From Pseudomonas sp. 10S4 (GTDB lineage Bacteria > Pseudomonadota > Gammaproteobacteria > Pseudomonadales > Pseudomonadaceae): DNA of 64,000 nucleotides. The stretch is from NCBI RefSeq assembly GCF_034344865.1, contig NZ_CP133774.1:6262001-6326000 (forward strand). Direction: 5' to 3'. This document shows positions 43,674 to 52,685 of the stretch, piece after piece. A model generated the notes under the pieces. It saw nothing but the letters and a program-made list of their open reading frames with translations. It did not search any database and was not told where the DNA came from. Within the stretch, counting starts at the first letter, position 1. Every line of letters starts with the position of its first letter. Both the position numbers and the translations under genes were made by a program.

Positions 43674-45077
43674 TTACAAATCAGTAATTTCCTTATGCTG
43701 CGGCACCAGCATTTTCATCACGCTCCACGCCACCAGGTAGGCCAGTGCACAGATCGCAAACATGATCATGTAGCCGGTATGAATATCGTTAATCGATTTG
43801 TAGTAGTCGAACACCCAGCCGCCGATTTTGGTCATCACCACGCCGCCCAAGCCGCCTGCCATGCCGCCAATACCGACCACGGACGCCACGGTTTTTTGCG
43901 GGAACATGTCGGACACGGTGGTGAAAATATTGCACGACCACGCCTGATGCGCCGACGCGCCAACGCCAATCAGCAGCACCGGCACCCAGAAACTGATGTA
44001 ACCCAATGGTTGCGCCAACAGCACCAGCAGCGGGAAGAGCGCGATCACCAACATGGCTTTCATGCGCCCGTCATACGGCTTGTCGCCGCGCGCCATGAAG
44101 TAGCTGGGGAACCAGCCACCACCGATGCTGCCCACCATGGTCATGCTGTACAACACGGCCAGCGGCATCACGATGGCTGAACCCTTCATGCCGTATTGCG
44201 CCGACAGATAGGTCGGCAGCCAGAACAGGAAGAACCACCACACGCCATCGGTCATGAATTTGCCGAAGGCAAAGGCCCAAGTCTGGCGGTAGGTCAGCAA
44301 CTTGAACCACGATACTTTTTTCGCAACGTCGCCCGACACTGGGGTGACGTCCACCTGTACGGTCTCATCGCTGCGGATGTAGGCCAGTTCCTGCGCTGAC
44401 AGGCGCTTTTGCTGCTCCGGTTTTTGGTACAACGCAACCCATACAGCCACCCAAACGAAGCCCAACATACCGATCACGATGAACGCTGCTTCCCAGCCCC
44501 ATAGACCGGCAATCAGCGGCACGCAAATCGGCGCCAGGATCGCGCCCACGTTGGCTCCGGAGTTGAAGATGCCTGTGGCGAAGGAGCGCTCTTTCTTCGG
44601 GAAGTATTCGGCTGTGGCCTTGATCGCGATCGGGAAGTTACCCGCCTCGCCTATCGCCAGTACGGCGCGCGACAGCATGAAGCCGGCGATCGAAACCGGG
44701 ATAACGGCAAGGCCGAATGCGCTGCACACAGCGGCGATCCCCTCACCCATCGGCACCGAAAACGCGTGCATCATCGCGCCGGTAGACCAGATGCCAATCG
44801 CTACTACATAGGCGGTCTTGGTGCCGATCTTATCCACCACACGGCCGGCGAATAGCATGGAAATCGCATACACAAACTGAAAGACCGAGGCGATGTTGGC
44901 GTAATCGGTATTACTCCAGCCAAATTGCGTCGACAGATCCGGCGCCAACAGACTGAGCACCTGGCGATCCAGGTAATTGACGGTGGTAGCAAAGAACAAC
45001 AACGCGCAGATCGTCCAGCGATATTTGCCTACAGCCTGGCCTATGCGTTGCGGATTGATGGGCTCGTTCAGATTCAT
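43674..45077 (-). CDS. MFS hexuronate/glucarate-type transporter
   Basis: A 467-residue anion:cation symporter (ACS) family protein with 12 predicted helices. NYLDRQVLSLLAPDL is TM1, AGRVVDKIGTKTAYVV the 2-3 loop, and RAVLAIGEAGNFPIAIKATA is typical of ExuT/GudP. The middle loop is 45 residues and charged. The C-terminal MVKMLVPQHKEITDL is cytosolic. It likely imports a hexuronate or aldarate. Its upstream region has paired operator-like sites (45363 and 45545). Confidence 0.8.
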   Translation of the reverse strand: MNLNEPINPQRIGQAVGKYRWTICALLFFATTVNYLDRQVLSLLAPDLSTQFGWSNTDYANIASVFQFVYAISMLFAGRVVDKIGTKTAYVVAIGIWSTGAMMHAFSVPMGEGIAAVCSAFGLAVIPVSIAGFMLSRAVLAIGEAGNFPIAIKATAEYFPKKERSFATGIFNSGANVGAILAPICVPLIAGLWGWEAAFIVIGMLGFVWVAVWVALYQKPEQQKRLSAQELAYIRSDETVQVDVTPVSGDVAKKVSWFKLLTYRQTWAFAFGKFMTDGVWWFFLFWLPTYLSAQYGMKGSAIVMPLAVLYSMTMVGSIGGGWFPSYFMARGDKPYDGRMKAMLVIALFPLLVLLAQPLGYISFWVPVLLIGVGASAHQAWSCNIFTTVSDMFPQKTVASVVGIGGMAGGLGGVVMTKIGGWVFDYYKSINDIHTGYMIMFAICALAYLVAWSVMKMLVPQHKEITDL

Positions 45078-45362
45078 GGCATCACTTTATTATTGGATTA
45101 GGGTGATGATCTCTCGACATCAATGTGAGAGTGCAGGTGCACGTTCTCCATGCTTTTCGGCTGGAGTTGAACGTGTTGCAAGGGCTATCGGGCGTGTGGC
45201 GGGACGGTTGCCTGTAATGGACCTGAGTCTGTATAGAGGCAAGCAATCAGGATCGGACCATTAGGCGCGGCATGCAGGGGGATGAGTAAGCGAGTTGAAT
45301 TCATGATGAGGGCCGACACTCTTTTTTATTTTTAGGGGTGAACAGGCGATCTATCGTCTGTC

Positions 45363-45372
45363 GTCGTACAAC
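45363..45372. promoter_or_regulatory. GntR-like operator half, near site
   Basis: GTCGTACAAC. It recurs in inverted form at 45545-45554. TTGTACGAC-type boxes are typical of FCD-type GntR regulators of sugar-acid genes. Located 290 bases upstream of the MFS start. Confidence 0.45.
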
Positions 45373-45544
45373 TACGCCTTTTATAGCTAGCTCCCTACCC
45401 GGCTGTCAATCTGAAAAATGGCCGTCTGTCTCGACAAAGAGCGTCCGAAAAATTTCGGTTCCGCTTATAGTCCGCTAGCTGTGGGCCTGCCAGGGTGATT
45501 AATCCTGGTGGGGGGATGACGACAAGGAATGATAGACCACCCTA

Positions 45545-45554
45545 GTTGTACGAC
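45545..45554. promoter_or_regulatory. GntR-like operator half, far site
   Basis: GTTGTACGAC, exact reverse complement of 45363-45372, within GTTGTACGACAACACATGTC. The distance between sites is 182 bases. The regulator gene is not in the window. Confidence 0.45.
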
Positions 45555-45621
45555 AACACATGTCGTGATATGAAATCCAGATGAGAGGTACGGACTCGAT
45601 CAGAAAGGCATCGGTGGGCCT

Positions 45622-45687
45622 CCGACTGTTCACTTTGGGCGATTGCGGCCATTCGAGACAGGCAGCCAGCCAAAAGCTGCCATTCAC
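45622..45687. repeat. Dispersed palindromic repeat, intact copy
   Basis: CGACTGTTCACTTTGGGCGA, then TTGCGGCCATTCGAGACAGG, then CAGCCAGCCAAAAGCTGCCA. The 950-base gap 45078-46027 contains only this, the operator-like sites and the hairpin at 45759. Confidence 0.7.
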
Positions 45688-45758
45688 TTAAGTAAATCGT
45701 AGCGATTTAGCAACACAACAGCTCCAGACTTTGATTTGCGTAATTCGGTGGCGCCATT

Positions 45759-45783
45759 CCGAACTCGCGGAGCGCGAGTTCGG
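45759..45783. other. Perfect 11-bp-stem hairpin
   Basis: CCGAACTCGCG (45759-45769), loop GAG, CGCGAGTTCGG (45773-45783). It has no T-run. It lies about 245 bases beyond the end of the fadL-like gene. A 90-codon frame covers it (45731-46003) but I do not regard it as a gene. Confidence 0.5.
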
Positions 45784-46027
45784 AGTCTTCCACATCGCCA
45801 CGGATAACGACGACCTTCAGACAGGCGCAGAGATAAAGCAGAGACCCTCTTGTGGAGAGTGCACCGACAGCAAGGAGCTTGGTAAAACGCCTCGATTAGG
45901 CATGGCTACTAACGCCGTGGAACGCGTAGCTTCAGCCCGCTGTAAAGAGCCCCATGACAGGTTCAGTAATGGGCGTTGGAAAAACCACTCAATCAATTTG
46001 TAGTGGAAATGCTTTGGACCAGATTGA

Positions 46028-47347
46028 TCAGTACCGATAGGTTGCCTGCACTGAAACTCCATTTGCACTATTGTCGTAGTTGGCACTGTATTCCGGTTGA
46101 AGGCCGGAGTTGTTCGACTGCTTCACCGAGACTTTTGAATCCCAGAGATAACCATAAGCAAAGTCTATCGTCAGATCGGAATTCGGAGAGTAGGCGCCTC
46201 CCAACGTCACGGCTTGGCGGTTCCCAACGGGGATGCGCACGCTGCGATCGGCATTGCCAACGGGCGCAGGATCATAAGCGTAGCCCGCGCGCATCAGCCA
46301 TTGCGAGGTCAACTGATAGGATGCACCAACAGCCCCAGACCACGTGTCGTGCCAGTTCAATGGTTCGCCCACTTGCCCCAGTCCGATGCTTTGTCCAACA
46401 GGCGAAACACCACTGTTGATGGCTTCGAACTTGTCGAGCCGGCTCCACCGTTTCCAAGTCGCCCCCAGGTATCCTGTCCAGCGATCGTTGAAATGATGAG
46501 TGATTGAGGTATCCACGGATTCAGGCATGACCAGATCAATCTTGGCGTCATAATTTCCGTCCAGTGGAAGAACAGCCGGAGAACCGGAAATCTCGGTGTG
46601 TCCTTTGAGGTGATAGCTCACCTTCGAGTGGTAGTTAATCCCCCAACTCGTTGCATCACTCAAGTCAACCAAGAGGCCGAGGTTGTAGCCCAATGCCGTG
46701 TCATCGCCCTTGATGGTGATCAGTGTGTCCTGACCGTTGTTCAGGGCGCCGGTGGCCAAGTAATTTTGAAGCTTTGCGTTGAAATGGTTTACGGTCGGTC
46801 CGCCACCAATGGACACGTAATCATTGATTCGATAAGCGATGGTGGGCTGAAGGGTGATCTCCTTGGTCGTGCTATAGGAACCATGGTAGCGGCCCTGAAA
46901 AGAGCTCTCGTAATCATTGATCAGACCACTCGGAGCATACAGACCCAAGCCAATCGAAAAACGATCATCAAGTGGCGTCGACATATAAGCGAAGGGCACA
47001 ACCCCCAGCGGTACCGAGTCCCCTTTATTCGTTCCTGAGGCGCTGCTCTGCGCATCACTGATGTCATCACTCACCGAGACGACCGCAGCTCCGCCGGAAA
47101 TCTCCGTACGTTTCAGTTTGGTCAAACCTGCAGGATTTCCAAAGATAGTACTGGCGTCCAGCGCGGAAGATGACCTTCCCGCATAAGCAGTACCCGCACT
47201 GCTTGCACTTTGCTCGTTCAAGGCAATGCCATTGGCGCCTGCGCTTGTTGAAACGCAGAGTATTGCCGCGGCGCCGGTGAATTTAATCCAGGAAGACACT
47301 TCTCGCACAGCTGAGAGACACGGAGTTGCAAGGTTGCTCAGTTTCAT
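46028..47347 (-). CDS. FadL/TodX family outer-membrane channel
   Basis: A 439-residue outer-membrane protein. The signal peptide ends near STSAGA, followed by NGIALNEQSASSAGTAYAG (hatch region, N-terminal plug) and SSALDASTIFGNPAGLTKLK, the family NPAGL motif. Beta-strand-like segments run to an aromatic C-terminus (SVQATYRY). FadL/TodX proteins let hydrophobic compounds (fatty acids, alkylbenzenes) cross the outer membrane. Last gene of the leftward catabolic unit. Confidence 0.85.
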   Translation of the reverse strand: MKLSNLATPCLSAVREVSSWIKFTGAAAILCVSTSAGANGIALNEQSASSAGTAYAGRSSSALDASTIFGNPAGLTKLKRTEISGGAAVVSVSDDISDAQSSASGTNKGDSVPLGVVPFAYMSTPLDDRFSIGLGLYAPSGLINDYESSFQGRYHGSYSTTKEITLQPTIAYRINDYVSIGGGPTVNHFNAKLQNYLATGALNNGQDTLITIKGDDTALGYNLGLLVDLSDATSWGINYHSKVSYHLKGHTEISGSPAVLPLDGNYDAKIDLVMPESVDTSITHHFNDRWTGYLGATWKRWSRLDKFEAINSGVSPVGQSIGLGQVGEPLNWHDTWSGAVGASYQLTSQWLMRAGYAYDPAPVGNADRSVRIPVGNRQAVTLGGAYSPNSDLTIDFAYGYLWDSKVSVKQSNNSGLQPEYSANYDNSANGVSVQATYRY

Positions 47348-47499
47348 TTCCCACCTCGTATTGTTTTTATTGGTTGGTGCGCAGGCAAAGCTTCGCCTTC
47401 CGGTGCACTTGGCAGTGCCGGTTGGAGTTGATCGAAGTTGTGAAACAGGCCCTGGCTGACGACTAACAGGGCCGAGGTGCCGAACTTATGTAGTCAGGG

Positions 47500-49398
47500 T
47501 CATTTGAGCCACTCCACCTGAAAGCTATAGCGACCTAGAAGGAGGGCCAGGGACTCTTGATGTCTCCCGGCCCGGATGCAGGCGACCAATCCACGTTGTT
47601 CATGCTGAATCACCTCGACCGCAATGTCCTTCATACACATGCGATCCACATCCTGCCGGACTACCCTGGCAACTTCGCGCTGCTGCAACGCGGGCTTGAA
47701 GATCTTTCCAACCGCCGTCAACGGCAGTGCTTCGAGGATTTCGATCCGCTTGGGAATGGCCGCTCGCTCACTGATGTGGCGCTGAGCAAACTTCTCAAGT
47801 TCTTCAATGTTGCAGACGTGGCCCGGCCGCAGTTGCACGTAAGCGACCGGCACTTCACCCGAATAGGCGTCAGGGCTGCCGATGGCAGCCGCCAACGCCA
47901 CCGCTGGGTGGGCCTGCAAAGCCTCCTCGATTTGTTTGGGATCGATGTTGTGGCCGCCGCGGATGATCAGTTCCTTTTTGCGCCCGGTCAGCCAGAAGTA
48001 GCCATTTCCCTCCTGGCGACCCAGATCGCCCGTATTCAGCCAGCGCTGACCATTGATCTCGATCCACAGGCCCCGGTTATGGCTTTCCTCAACGTAACCC
48101 TCGAACAGGTTCGGGCCCGTGATGGTGATCAAGCCAACTTCGTCGATGTCGGCGTCGCGCAGATACTCTCCAGCTTCATCGAGCATGACTACGCGCATGT
48201 CTTGGTAGGCAATCCGTATACCGATGGAGCCGATGTAGCGCTCGCCATGGGGCGGATTAACCGAGGAAACGCACGCGCCTTCCGTGAGTCCATAGCCTTC
48301 AAGGATCTTCACTCCGGTTCGGCCTTCGAACTCCCGGAAAAGTTCGACCGGCATCGGCGCGGCACCACACATGGCATAACGAAGGCTGGACAGGTCGCAG
48401 CCTTCCAGCTCATTTTGCAAAAGTGCGGAATAGACGGTAGGAACGCCGGAGAAGAAGTTGATGCCGAAGTACTCAACCATCTCCCAGAAGCGTGGGATAA
48501 CACCCTCACCGCGATAGCCCTGCGGCGTGCCGAGAATGACATGATCACCTTGGGTCCAAGGCATCAGGCCTGTCACCAGCTGAGCGTTTACATGAAACAG
48601 CGGCAACCCGCAGAAAATGACCTGGCCATGCCCATGTGGTTGCATGTGCGTAGCCATGGCCCACGCGTTGAAGACCTCCGCCCCATGGCTACGCATCGCG
48701 ATCTTGGGCAGCCCGGTGGTACCACCGGTGCAGAAGTAAGAGGAACGATCCTCAGGTCGGAATTGCCGGTCGCTCTTCAGGTGCGTGCCTGGCTGAGCAT
48801 CCATCAACGTTCGTAATTCGTGAATCGTGGGCCCCCTGTGCAACTCACGTTCTTTCTGTGCCAGGGATTCAAGCGACTCACGCTGAGCTAAATCAACATA
48901 GGGTCCCATGCCAACCCAAACGACGTGCTTGACCTCGGGAAGTTGACTCAGCTGCGAGGCCAGCTTGAGCCACAGGTCGCTGCCCGGAGTCGGTGCGAGC
49001 GTTACTACCACGCTGGCCTTGACGGCCCGTAGCAAGGCAGCTATCTGTTTGGCCTCTTGCAGCGGATTGATCGCCATGACGACACCCGCCGCTTCCCCCC
49101 AGATGGTGAAATGAGTTTCCGGCAGGTTCGGCAGGATGAAGGCCAGCACTTCACCCGGGGTAATGCCCAGGTCGTGGAAGGCATTCGCCGCGCGAGTGAT
49201 ATCTTCGACGAGTTCGGCATAGCTCCAGTGTTGGGTGTTCCTGAAGCAGGTAGCGTCGGCGAAGAAACTCAGTGCAGGCGCGTTGGGGCCAAGCTCGGCT
49301 GTCCGTGTCAGAGCTTCATAGGTGCTTGAAGCCAAGCCACGCTCCGCCAATGGGACCTGCTCGATGTTTTCAATGTCGTTCAGCGATCGCACCATCAT
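47500..49398 (-). CDS. AMP-forming acyl-CoA synthetase
   Basis: A 632-residue ANL ligase. Motifs: YFCTGGTTGLPKIAMRSHG (P-loop A3), GYGLTEGACVSSVN (A5), NTGDLGRQEGNGYFWLTGRK (A7/A8), and PLTAVGKIFKPAL with the catalytic Lys (A10). The C-terminal tail of about 60 residues beyond A10 is an extension. It activates a carboxylic acid to its CoA thioester; the acid may come from the ring-cleavage product. ATG 49398 is two bases after the FAH stop (TGA-CA-ATG), so translation is coupled. Confidence 0.85.
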   Translation of the reverse strand: MMVRSLNDIENIEQVPLAERGLASSTYEALTRTAELGPNAPALSFFADATCFRNTQHWSYAELVEDITRAANAFHDLGITPGEVLAFILPNLPETHFTIWGEAAGVVMAINPLQEAKQIAALLRAVKASVVVTLAPTPGSDLWLKLASQLSQLPEVKHVVWVGMGPYVDLAQRESLESLAQKERELHRGPTIHELRTLMDAQPGTHLKSDRQFRPEDRSSYFCTGGTTGLPKIAMRSHGAEVFNAWAMATHMQPHGHGQVIFCGLPLFHVNAQLVTGLMPWTQGDHVILGTPQGYRGEGVIPRFWEMVEYFGINFFSGVPTVYSALLQNELEGCDLSSLRYAMCGAAPMPVELFREFEGRTGVKILEGYGLTEGACVSSVNPPHGERYIGSIGIRIAYQDMRVVMLDEAGEYLRDADIDEVGLITITGPNLFEGYVEESHNRGLWIEINGQRWLNTGDLGRQEGNGYFWLTGRKKELIIRGGHNIDPKQIEEALQAHPAVALAAAIGSPDAYSGEVPVAYVQLRPGHVCNIEELEKFAQRHISERAAIPKRIEILEALPLTAVGKIFKPALQQREVARVVRQDVDRMCMKDIAVEVIQHEQRGLVACIRAGRHQESLALLLGRYSFQVEWLK

Positions 49399-49400
49399 TG

Positions 49401-50357
49401 TCAGGCTTCCTCTACGACTCGGTTACGTTGCACACCGAGGTCGACTACGCCATCCGCGCTCCTAATGCGCGCTTCGACTACGTCTCCTGGCTTGAGATAC
49501 TGAGACCGTCCCTCTTGCGCTTTGAGGAAAAGCTTCCACTTGGTGGCTTCTGGCATCAGGGCCGCAATGCGCTGTTTGGCCGGCGAAGGGATGGTCAGTG
49601 CGCATCCCGCAGGAGTACCGGTGGCGATCAGGTCGCCTGGGGCAAGATCTTGGACAGAGGAGAGTTCGGTCAGGGTTTCAGCGGGGCCATACACCAGGTT
49701 GGCCGTGCTATCGCTTTGTCGCACTTCACCATTGACCGTCAGGCGCAACTGCAATGCTTTGAGGTAATGCATGTCCTGGGCATCCAGAAGACAGAGGTAA
49801 GGACCGACCGGACCAAATGTGCGGAAACTCTTGCCCTTGTAGAATTGCATCTGCGGGATCTGAATGTCGCGTGCCGAGTAGTCGTTGACAATGACCACAC
49901 CGGCAATGAACTCGTGCAGGTTGGCGTCAGTGACAGAAACAGCGCCAGTGATCGCGCGCTTCATCACCAACCCCAGTTCAATTTCGTAGTCGAGAAAGCG
50001 CACGGTGCGCGGCTTGATCAGGACGCTGTCAGCAGCCACCAGACAACTGGTCGCCTTGGTGAACATCATGTTGTATTTCTTCGCATCCGGGTCCATGCCC
50101 GACTCGATCATATGCTGTCGATAGTTGGCCCCTTGGCAGACAAACTGCTGGTTACGGGTCACCGGCGACAGCAGTTTCACCTTGTGCGCCTCCAACTGAG
50201 TACCATTCAGTTGAGCGAGGTCATCAATACTGTTCTGGCTGATGAAGTCACCCGTGGTCTCAAAAATACCGGGGACAACCGTGATACGGTCTTGGCGTAG
50301 CACGCCCCAGTGGATACCGTTCTCAAATTCAAAGCGGACGACGTGTACAGCAGACAT
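49401..50357 (-). CDS. Fumarylacetoacetate hydrolase family protein
   Basis: A 318-residue FAH-fold enzyme. The metal site is in LDYEIELGLVM (E-x-E) and in VIVNDYSARDIQIPQ (Asp), and KSFRTFGPVGPYL is the family core. ATG 50357 follows CCAGGAGTACC, a good SD. In meta-cleavage pathways FAH-family enzymes act on 2-hydroxy-dienoates or oxo-acids (hydratase, decarboxylase or hydrolase); the exact step here is inferred. An in-frame 54-residue upstream extension reads as a Tat signal (see 50358-50519). Confidence 0.8.
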   Translation of the reverse strand: MSAVHVVRFEFENGIHWGVLRQDRITVVPGIFETTGDFISQNSIDDLAQLNGTQLEAHKVKLLSPVTRNQQFVCQGANYRQHMIESGMDPDAKKYNMMFTKATSCLVAADSVLIKPRTVRFLDYEIELGLVMKRAITGAVSVTDANLHEFIAGVVIVNDYSARDIQIPQMQFYKGKSFRTFGPVGPYLCLLDAQDMHYLKALQLRLTVNGEVRQSDSTANLVYGPAETLTELSSVQDLAPGDLIATGTPAGCALTIPSPAKQRIAALMPEATKWKLFLKAQEGRSQYLKPGDVVEARIRSADGVVDLGVQRNRVVEEA

Positions 50358-50519
50358 TGAAGGTACTCCTGGAGCGGCGTTTGTCCCGCGCTCGATGGCA
50401 CGAGAACTGTGGTGTTGTTCTGAGGGTGGGCTGGCGATGCTGTAGATCAACGAGCCGCCGGCGATTAAGGCGCCGGCTTTGAGCACGTCTCGCCGGCCAT
50501 ACGGGGTTGAGTTGTCCAA
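50358..50519 (-). other. In-frame Tat-signal-like extension of the FAH gene
   Basis: From TTG 50519 (14 bases after the dioxygenase stop) the frame reads STPYGRRDVLKAGALIAGGS and LIYSIASPPSEQHHSS then joins the FAH start without a stop. RRDVLK plus a hydrophobic run is a twin-arginine pattern. It may be a true export signal on this enzyme or the 5' end of a deleted exported gene. Confidence 0.5.
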
Positions 50520-50533
50520 CGTGGCGGCATGTC

Positions 50534-51625
50534 CTACCCAAACATCCGCATCAGCGTGATCAATTTGCGAATCGTTAAATCCGGGCTGCGCCGCAGGTTG
50601 CGGATCAGCGCTCGGACATTGCTGAAGCTCATCTTGGGTTTTGTAAAACTCTTGGGCATGCTCTGCCCCCACTGCGCCATTGCCTCGGGACTCACGGGAT
50701 GGATGCCCGTAGGTTGTATGGCGGTAAAAATATCCCCGTCGCAGTAGTGCTCGTGCTTATCACCCCAAGGATCTTGCCAGTAATCGAAGATCTGACTGCC
50801 CAGGATGTGCCGGCCGATTCCCCATGCGTGCTCCCAACCCCGCTCTCGCAGGACTCGTTGCCCCATGCCCACCGCGTCTGCATCGACGACCTCATAGGCG
50901 CTATGGCTGTAGGTCGCCATGAACCCCTGCGCGATCGCGAGCGTGTGGTGATCTGCCGGCCTGTCACCGAGATCAAGGCGCATGAAAGCGACGATGGGGG
51001 TGCCGTCGGGGAGTACCTGTACATCGCTGGGAATAAGCCCGAAATGCTGCGTATACCAGGCACAGGTCGCCTGATAGTCGGCTACTTCAATGACGATATG
51101 GCCCAGTCTGAGGACTTCAGGCGGCGCAATCGGCGGGCGCTGCGTGACGTTGATTCGCGGCTGCTCTTGCGCCAGATTCCAAGGAAGTGGAGCCCTGTGT
51201 TCCAGGCTTTTACTGGGCGTCTGGTCGTAAACGGCTTCGACGATAAAGCCTGAAGGATCGGTCAGTCTGACGTAGTGCCCGCCACCAGGATGTATCGAGG
51301 CCTCGACCAAGGATGCACCTGGAATTTGCGTCAGCTTTTCCAGATCCCTGAGCGATTGGACTGCCAGGCCAAAACCGACAAAGCCTGCCTTTTCTGAACG
51401 GTGCACGCGATAACAGTAGGCAGTTGGCTCAGTGCCGCGCAGATACAGCGTATCGGCATTCTGATAACTGGCGGTCAGACCGAAATCAGTCAGGAAACGC
51501 GCTGCCTCATTCAAGTCCGGCCTTTGAAAAATCAGGTGAGTCAAACCTTGGGCCTTCACCCTCGGTTGTGGATGCCGGGCAGGCTGTGGCGTCGCCAACT
51601 GGGGCATTTCATTTTTGTTGTTCAT
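50534..51625 (-). CDS. Two-domain extradiol ring-cleavage dioxygenase (VOC family)
   Basis: A 363-residue type I extradiol dioxygenase. The N-domain (QGLTHLIFQRPDLNEAARFL) is non-catalytic. The C-domain has LRLGHIVIEVADYQATCAWY with the first His, WGIGRHILGSQIFDYWQDPW with the second, and GDKHEHYCDGD with the Glu: the 2-His-1-Glu iron site is complete. The catechol-type signature (H-x-x...Y-x-x-D-P-x-G...E) is fulfilled except that Asp replaces the hydrophobic residue before Tyr. It probably cleaves a substituted catechol. Confidence 0.85.
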   Translation of the reverse strand: MNNKNEMPQLATPQPARHPQPRVKAQGLTHLIFQRPDLNEAARFLTDFGLTASYQNADTLYLRGTEPTAYCYRVHRSEKAGFVGFGLAVQSLRDLEKLTQIPGASLVEASIHPGGGHYVRLTDPSGFIVEAVYDQTPSKSLEHRAPLPWNLAQEQPRINVTQRPPIAPPEVLRLGHIVIEVADYQATCAWYTQHFGLIPSDVQVLPDGTPIVAFMRLDLGDRPADHHTLAIAQGFMATYSHSAYEVVDADAVGMGQRVLRERGWEHAWGIGRHILGSQIFDYWQDPWGDKHEHYCDGDIFTAIQPTGIHPVSPEAMAQWGQSMPKSFTKPKMSFSNVRALIRNLRRSPDLTIRKLITLMRMFG

Positions 51626-51709
51626 TGTTCTTGTTATCCAGTTTTAAGGGCAAACGATCCCCGAACCCCTGAAAATGCCAGGGGTTTTGTCGTGTGTCGG
51701 CTACCGCGC

Positions 51710-52324
51710 TTAGTCGATCTGGGGAAGTACCGGCAACTCTACGGTCGCCAGCGCTCTAGCCTCTTCGAGAGGCACACCTAAGGCGCGCAGCACGAGTTCG
51801 GCCGTATCAGCTCCTGATTCGCGCCACGTTCTGTGCCCTTCCAGAACCAGGAAAATGGATCCGAGTACGCTGCTCGATATCAGCGTCAGGACCGAGAGCA
51901 ATTGCTCTTGCCGAAACAGGTACCGACCGGTGGAAAGTCCACTCATAAGATCTGTCGTCGCCTGGCTGGTAAACATTTCACGCAACGAAGAGTTGCTCAT
52001 GGCGAACTTATGGATGAATGCCCCCCAGTGGGAGTCTTCGTGAGCCCGACGGATGAAGAATCGGATGCCGTTGGCCAGGCGCTGAGCAGGATCGGAGAGC
52101 GAGTTGAAGCTCTTGTTGACCCGTTCATGCATCTCTCTCGCGAGATGGCTGGCGACCGCCTCGAACAGGCCTTCCATGCTCTCGATGTTGCTGTAAACCG
52201 TGCCACGCGCCACCCCTGCCTCTTGCGCAAGGTCGAGGATGTTCACTTGAGAAGTGCCTTTCTCCGCGAACAGGCGAAAAGCGGCTTGGTGAATGCGGCG
52301 CTGTGTTGGATTCAGGAGTTCCAC
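51710..52324 (-). CDS. TetR-family regulator
   Basis: A 204-residue TetR regulator. The HTH spans 10-55 (RIHQAAFRLFAEKGTSQVNI, DLAQEAGVARGTVYSNIESM). Ligand domain not assigned. It lies 84 bases upstream of the dioxygenase on the same strand and is divergent from the OYE-type gene. Palindromic sites at 52359 and 52509 are likely targets. Confidence 0.9.
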   Translation of the reverse strand: MELLNPTQRRIHQAAFRLFAEKGTSQVNILDLAQEAGVARGTVYSNIESMEGLFEAVASHLAREMHERVNKSFNSLSDPAQRLANGIRFFIRRAHEDSHWGAFIHKFAMSNSSLREMFTSQATTDLMSGLSTGRYLFRQEQLLSVLTLISSSVLGSIFLVLEGHRTWRESGADTAELVLRALGVPLEEARALATVELPVLPQID

Positions 52325-52358
52325 AGGTCTCTCTCTAGGATTGCCTTACGGGACAATT

Positions 52359-52372
52359 GAACACTCGTGTTC
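52359..52372. promoter_or_regulatory. TetR operator candidate 1
   Basis: GAACACTCGTGTTC is a perfect 14-bp palindrome (GAACAC-TC-GTGTTC) just ahead of the TetR start. Confidence 0.6.
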
Positions 52373-52508
52373 GATTGACGTCAATCCTGTTTTTTGAAAA
52401 CAAAGCTGTTTTTTCAAATAAAAACCGCAAAGAACCTTTTTATCTTATTTAGCAAAAGATTTGCGAGGCCATCCGGCACGTTTCAGATACCTGCACATTG
52501 ACCAAATT

Positions 52509-52522
52509 GAACACGAATGTTC
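52509..52522. promoter_or_regulatory. TetR operator candidate 2
   Basis: GAACACGAATGTTC has the same half-sites with one mismatch, 150 bases from site 1, nearer the OYE-type gene. The shared GAACAC...GTTC spacing suggests one regulator for both directions. Confidence 0.6.
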
Positions 52523-52685
52523 AGATTTGTGTAAGCGGATGCAGTCGCTAAATGATTCATTCAAAGCCATCTATCGGGAATTCCCCAGCCCCAGGTACAC
52601 CGACGTAGCCCGAAGATGACGTTTCGCCAGAGGCGTCGCCGTTTGAATGAAGGCCGTCCATTTATCGTTAACTGAAGGACAGAAT

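Noticed and set aside
45731..46003. 90-codon frame over the 45759 hairpin
   Set aside because: No start signal or homology; the hairpin alone explains the unusual composition.
47557..48816. 419-codon plus-strand frame opposite the acyl-CoA synthetase
   Set aside because: The reverse strand has all ANL motifs in order. The opposite frame has no recognisable motif.
49272..50300. 342-codon plus-strand frame opposite the FAH and synthetase genes
   Set aside because: It spans two real reverse-strand genes and has no motif of its own.
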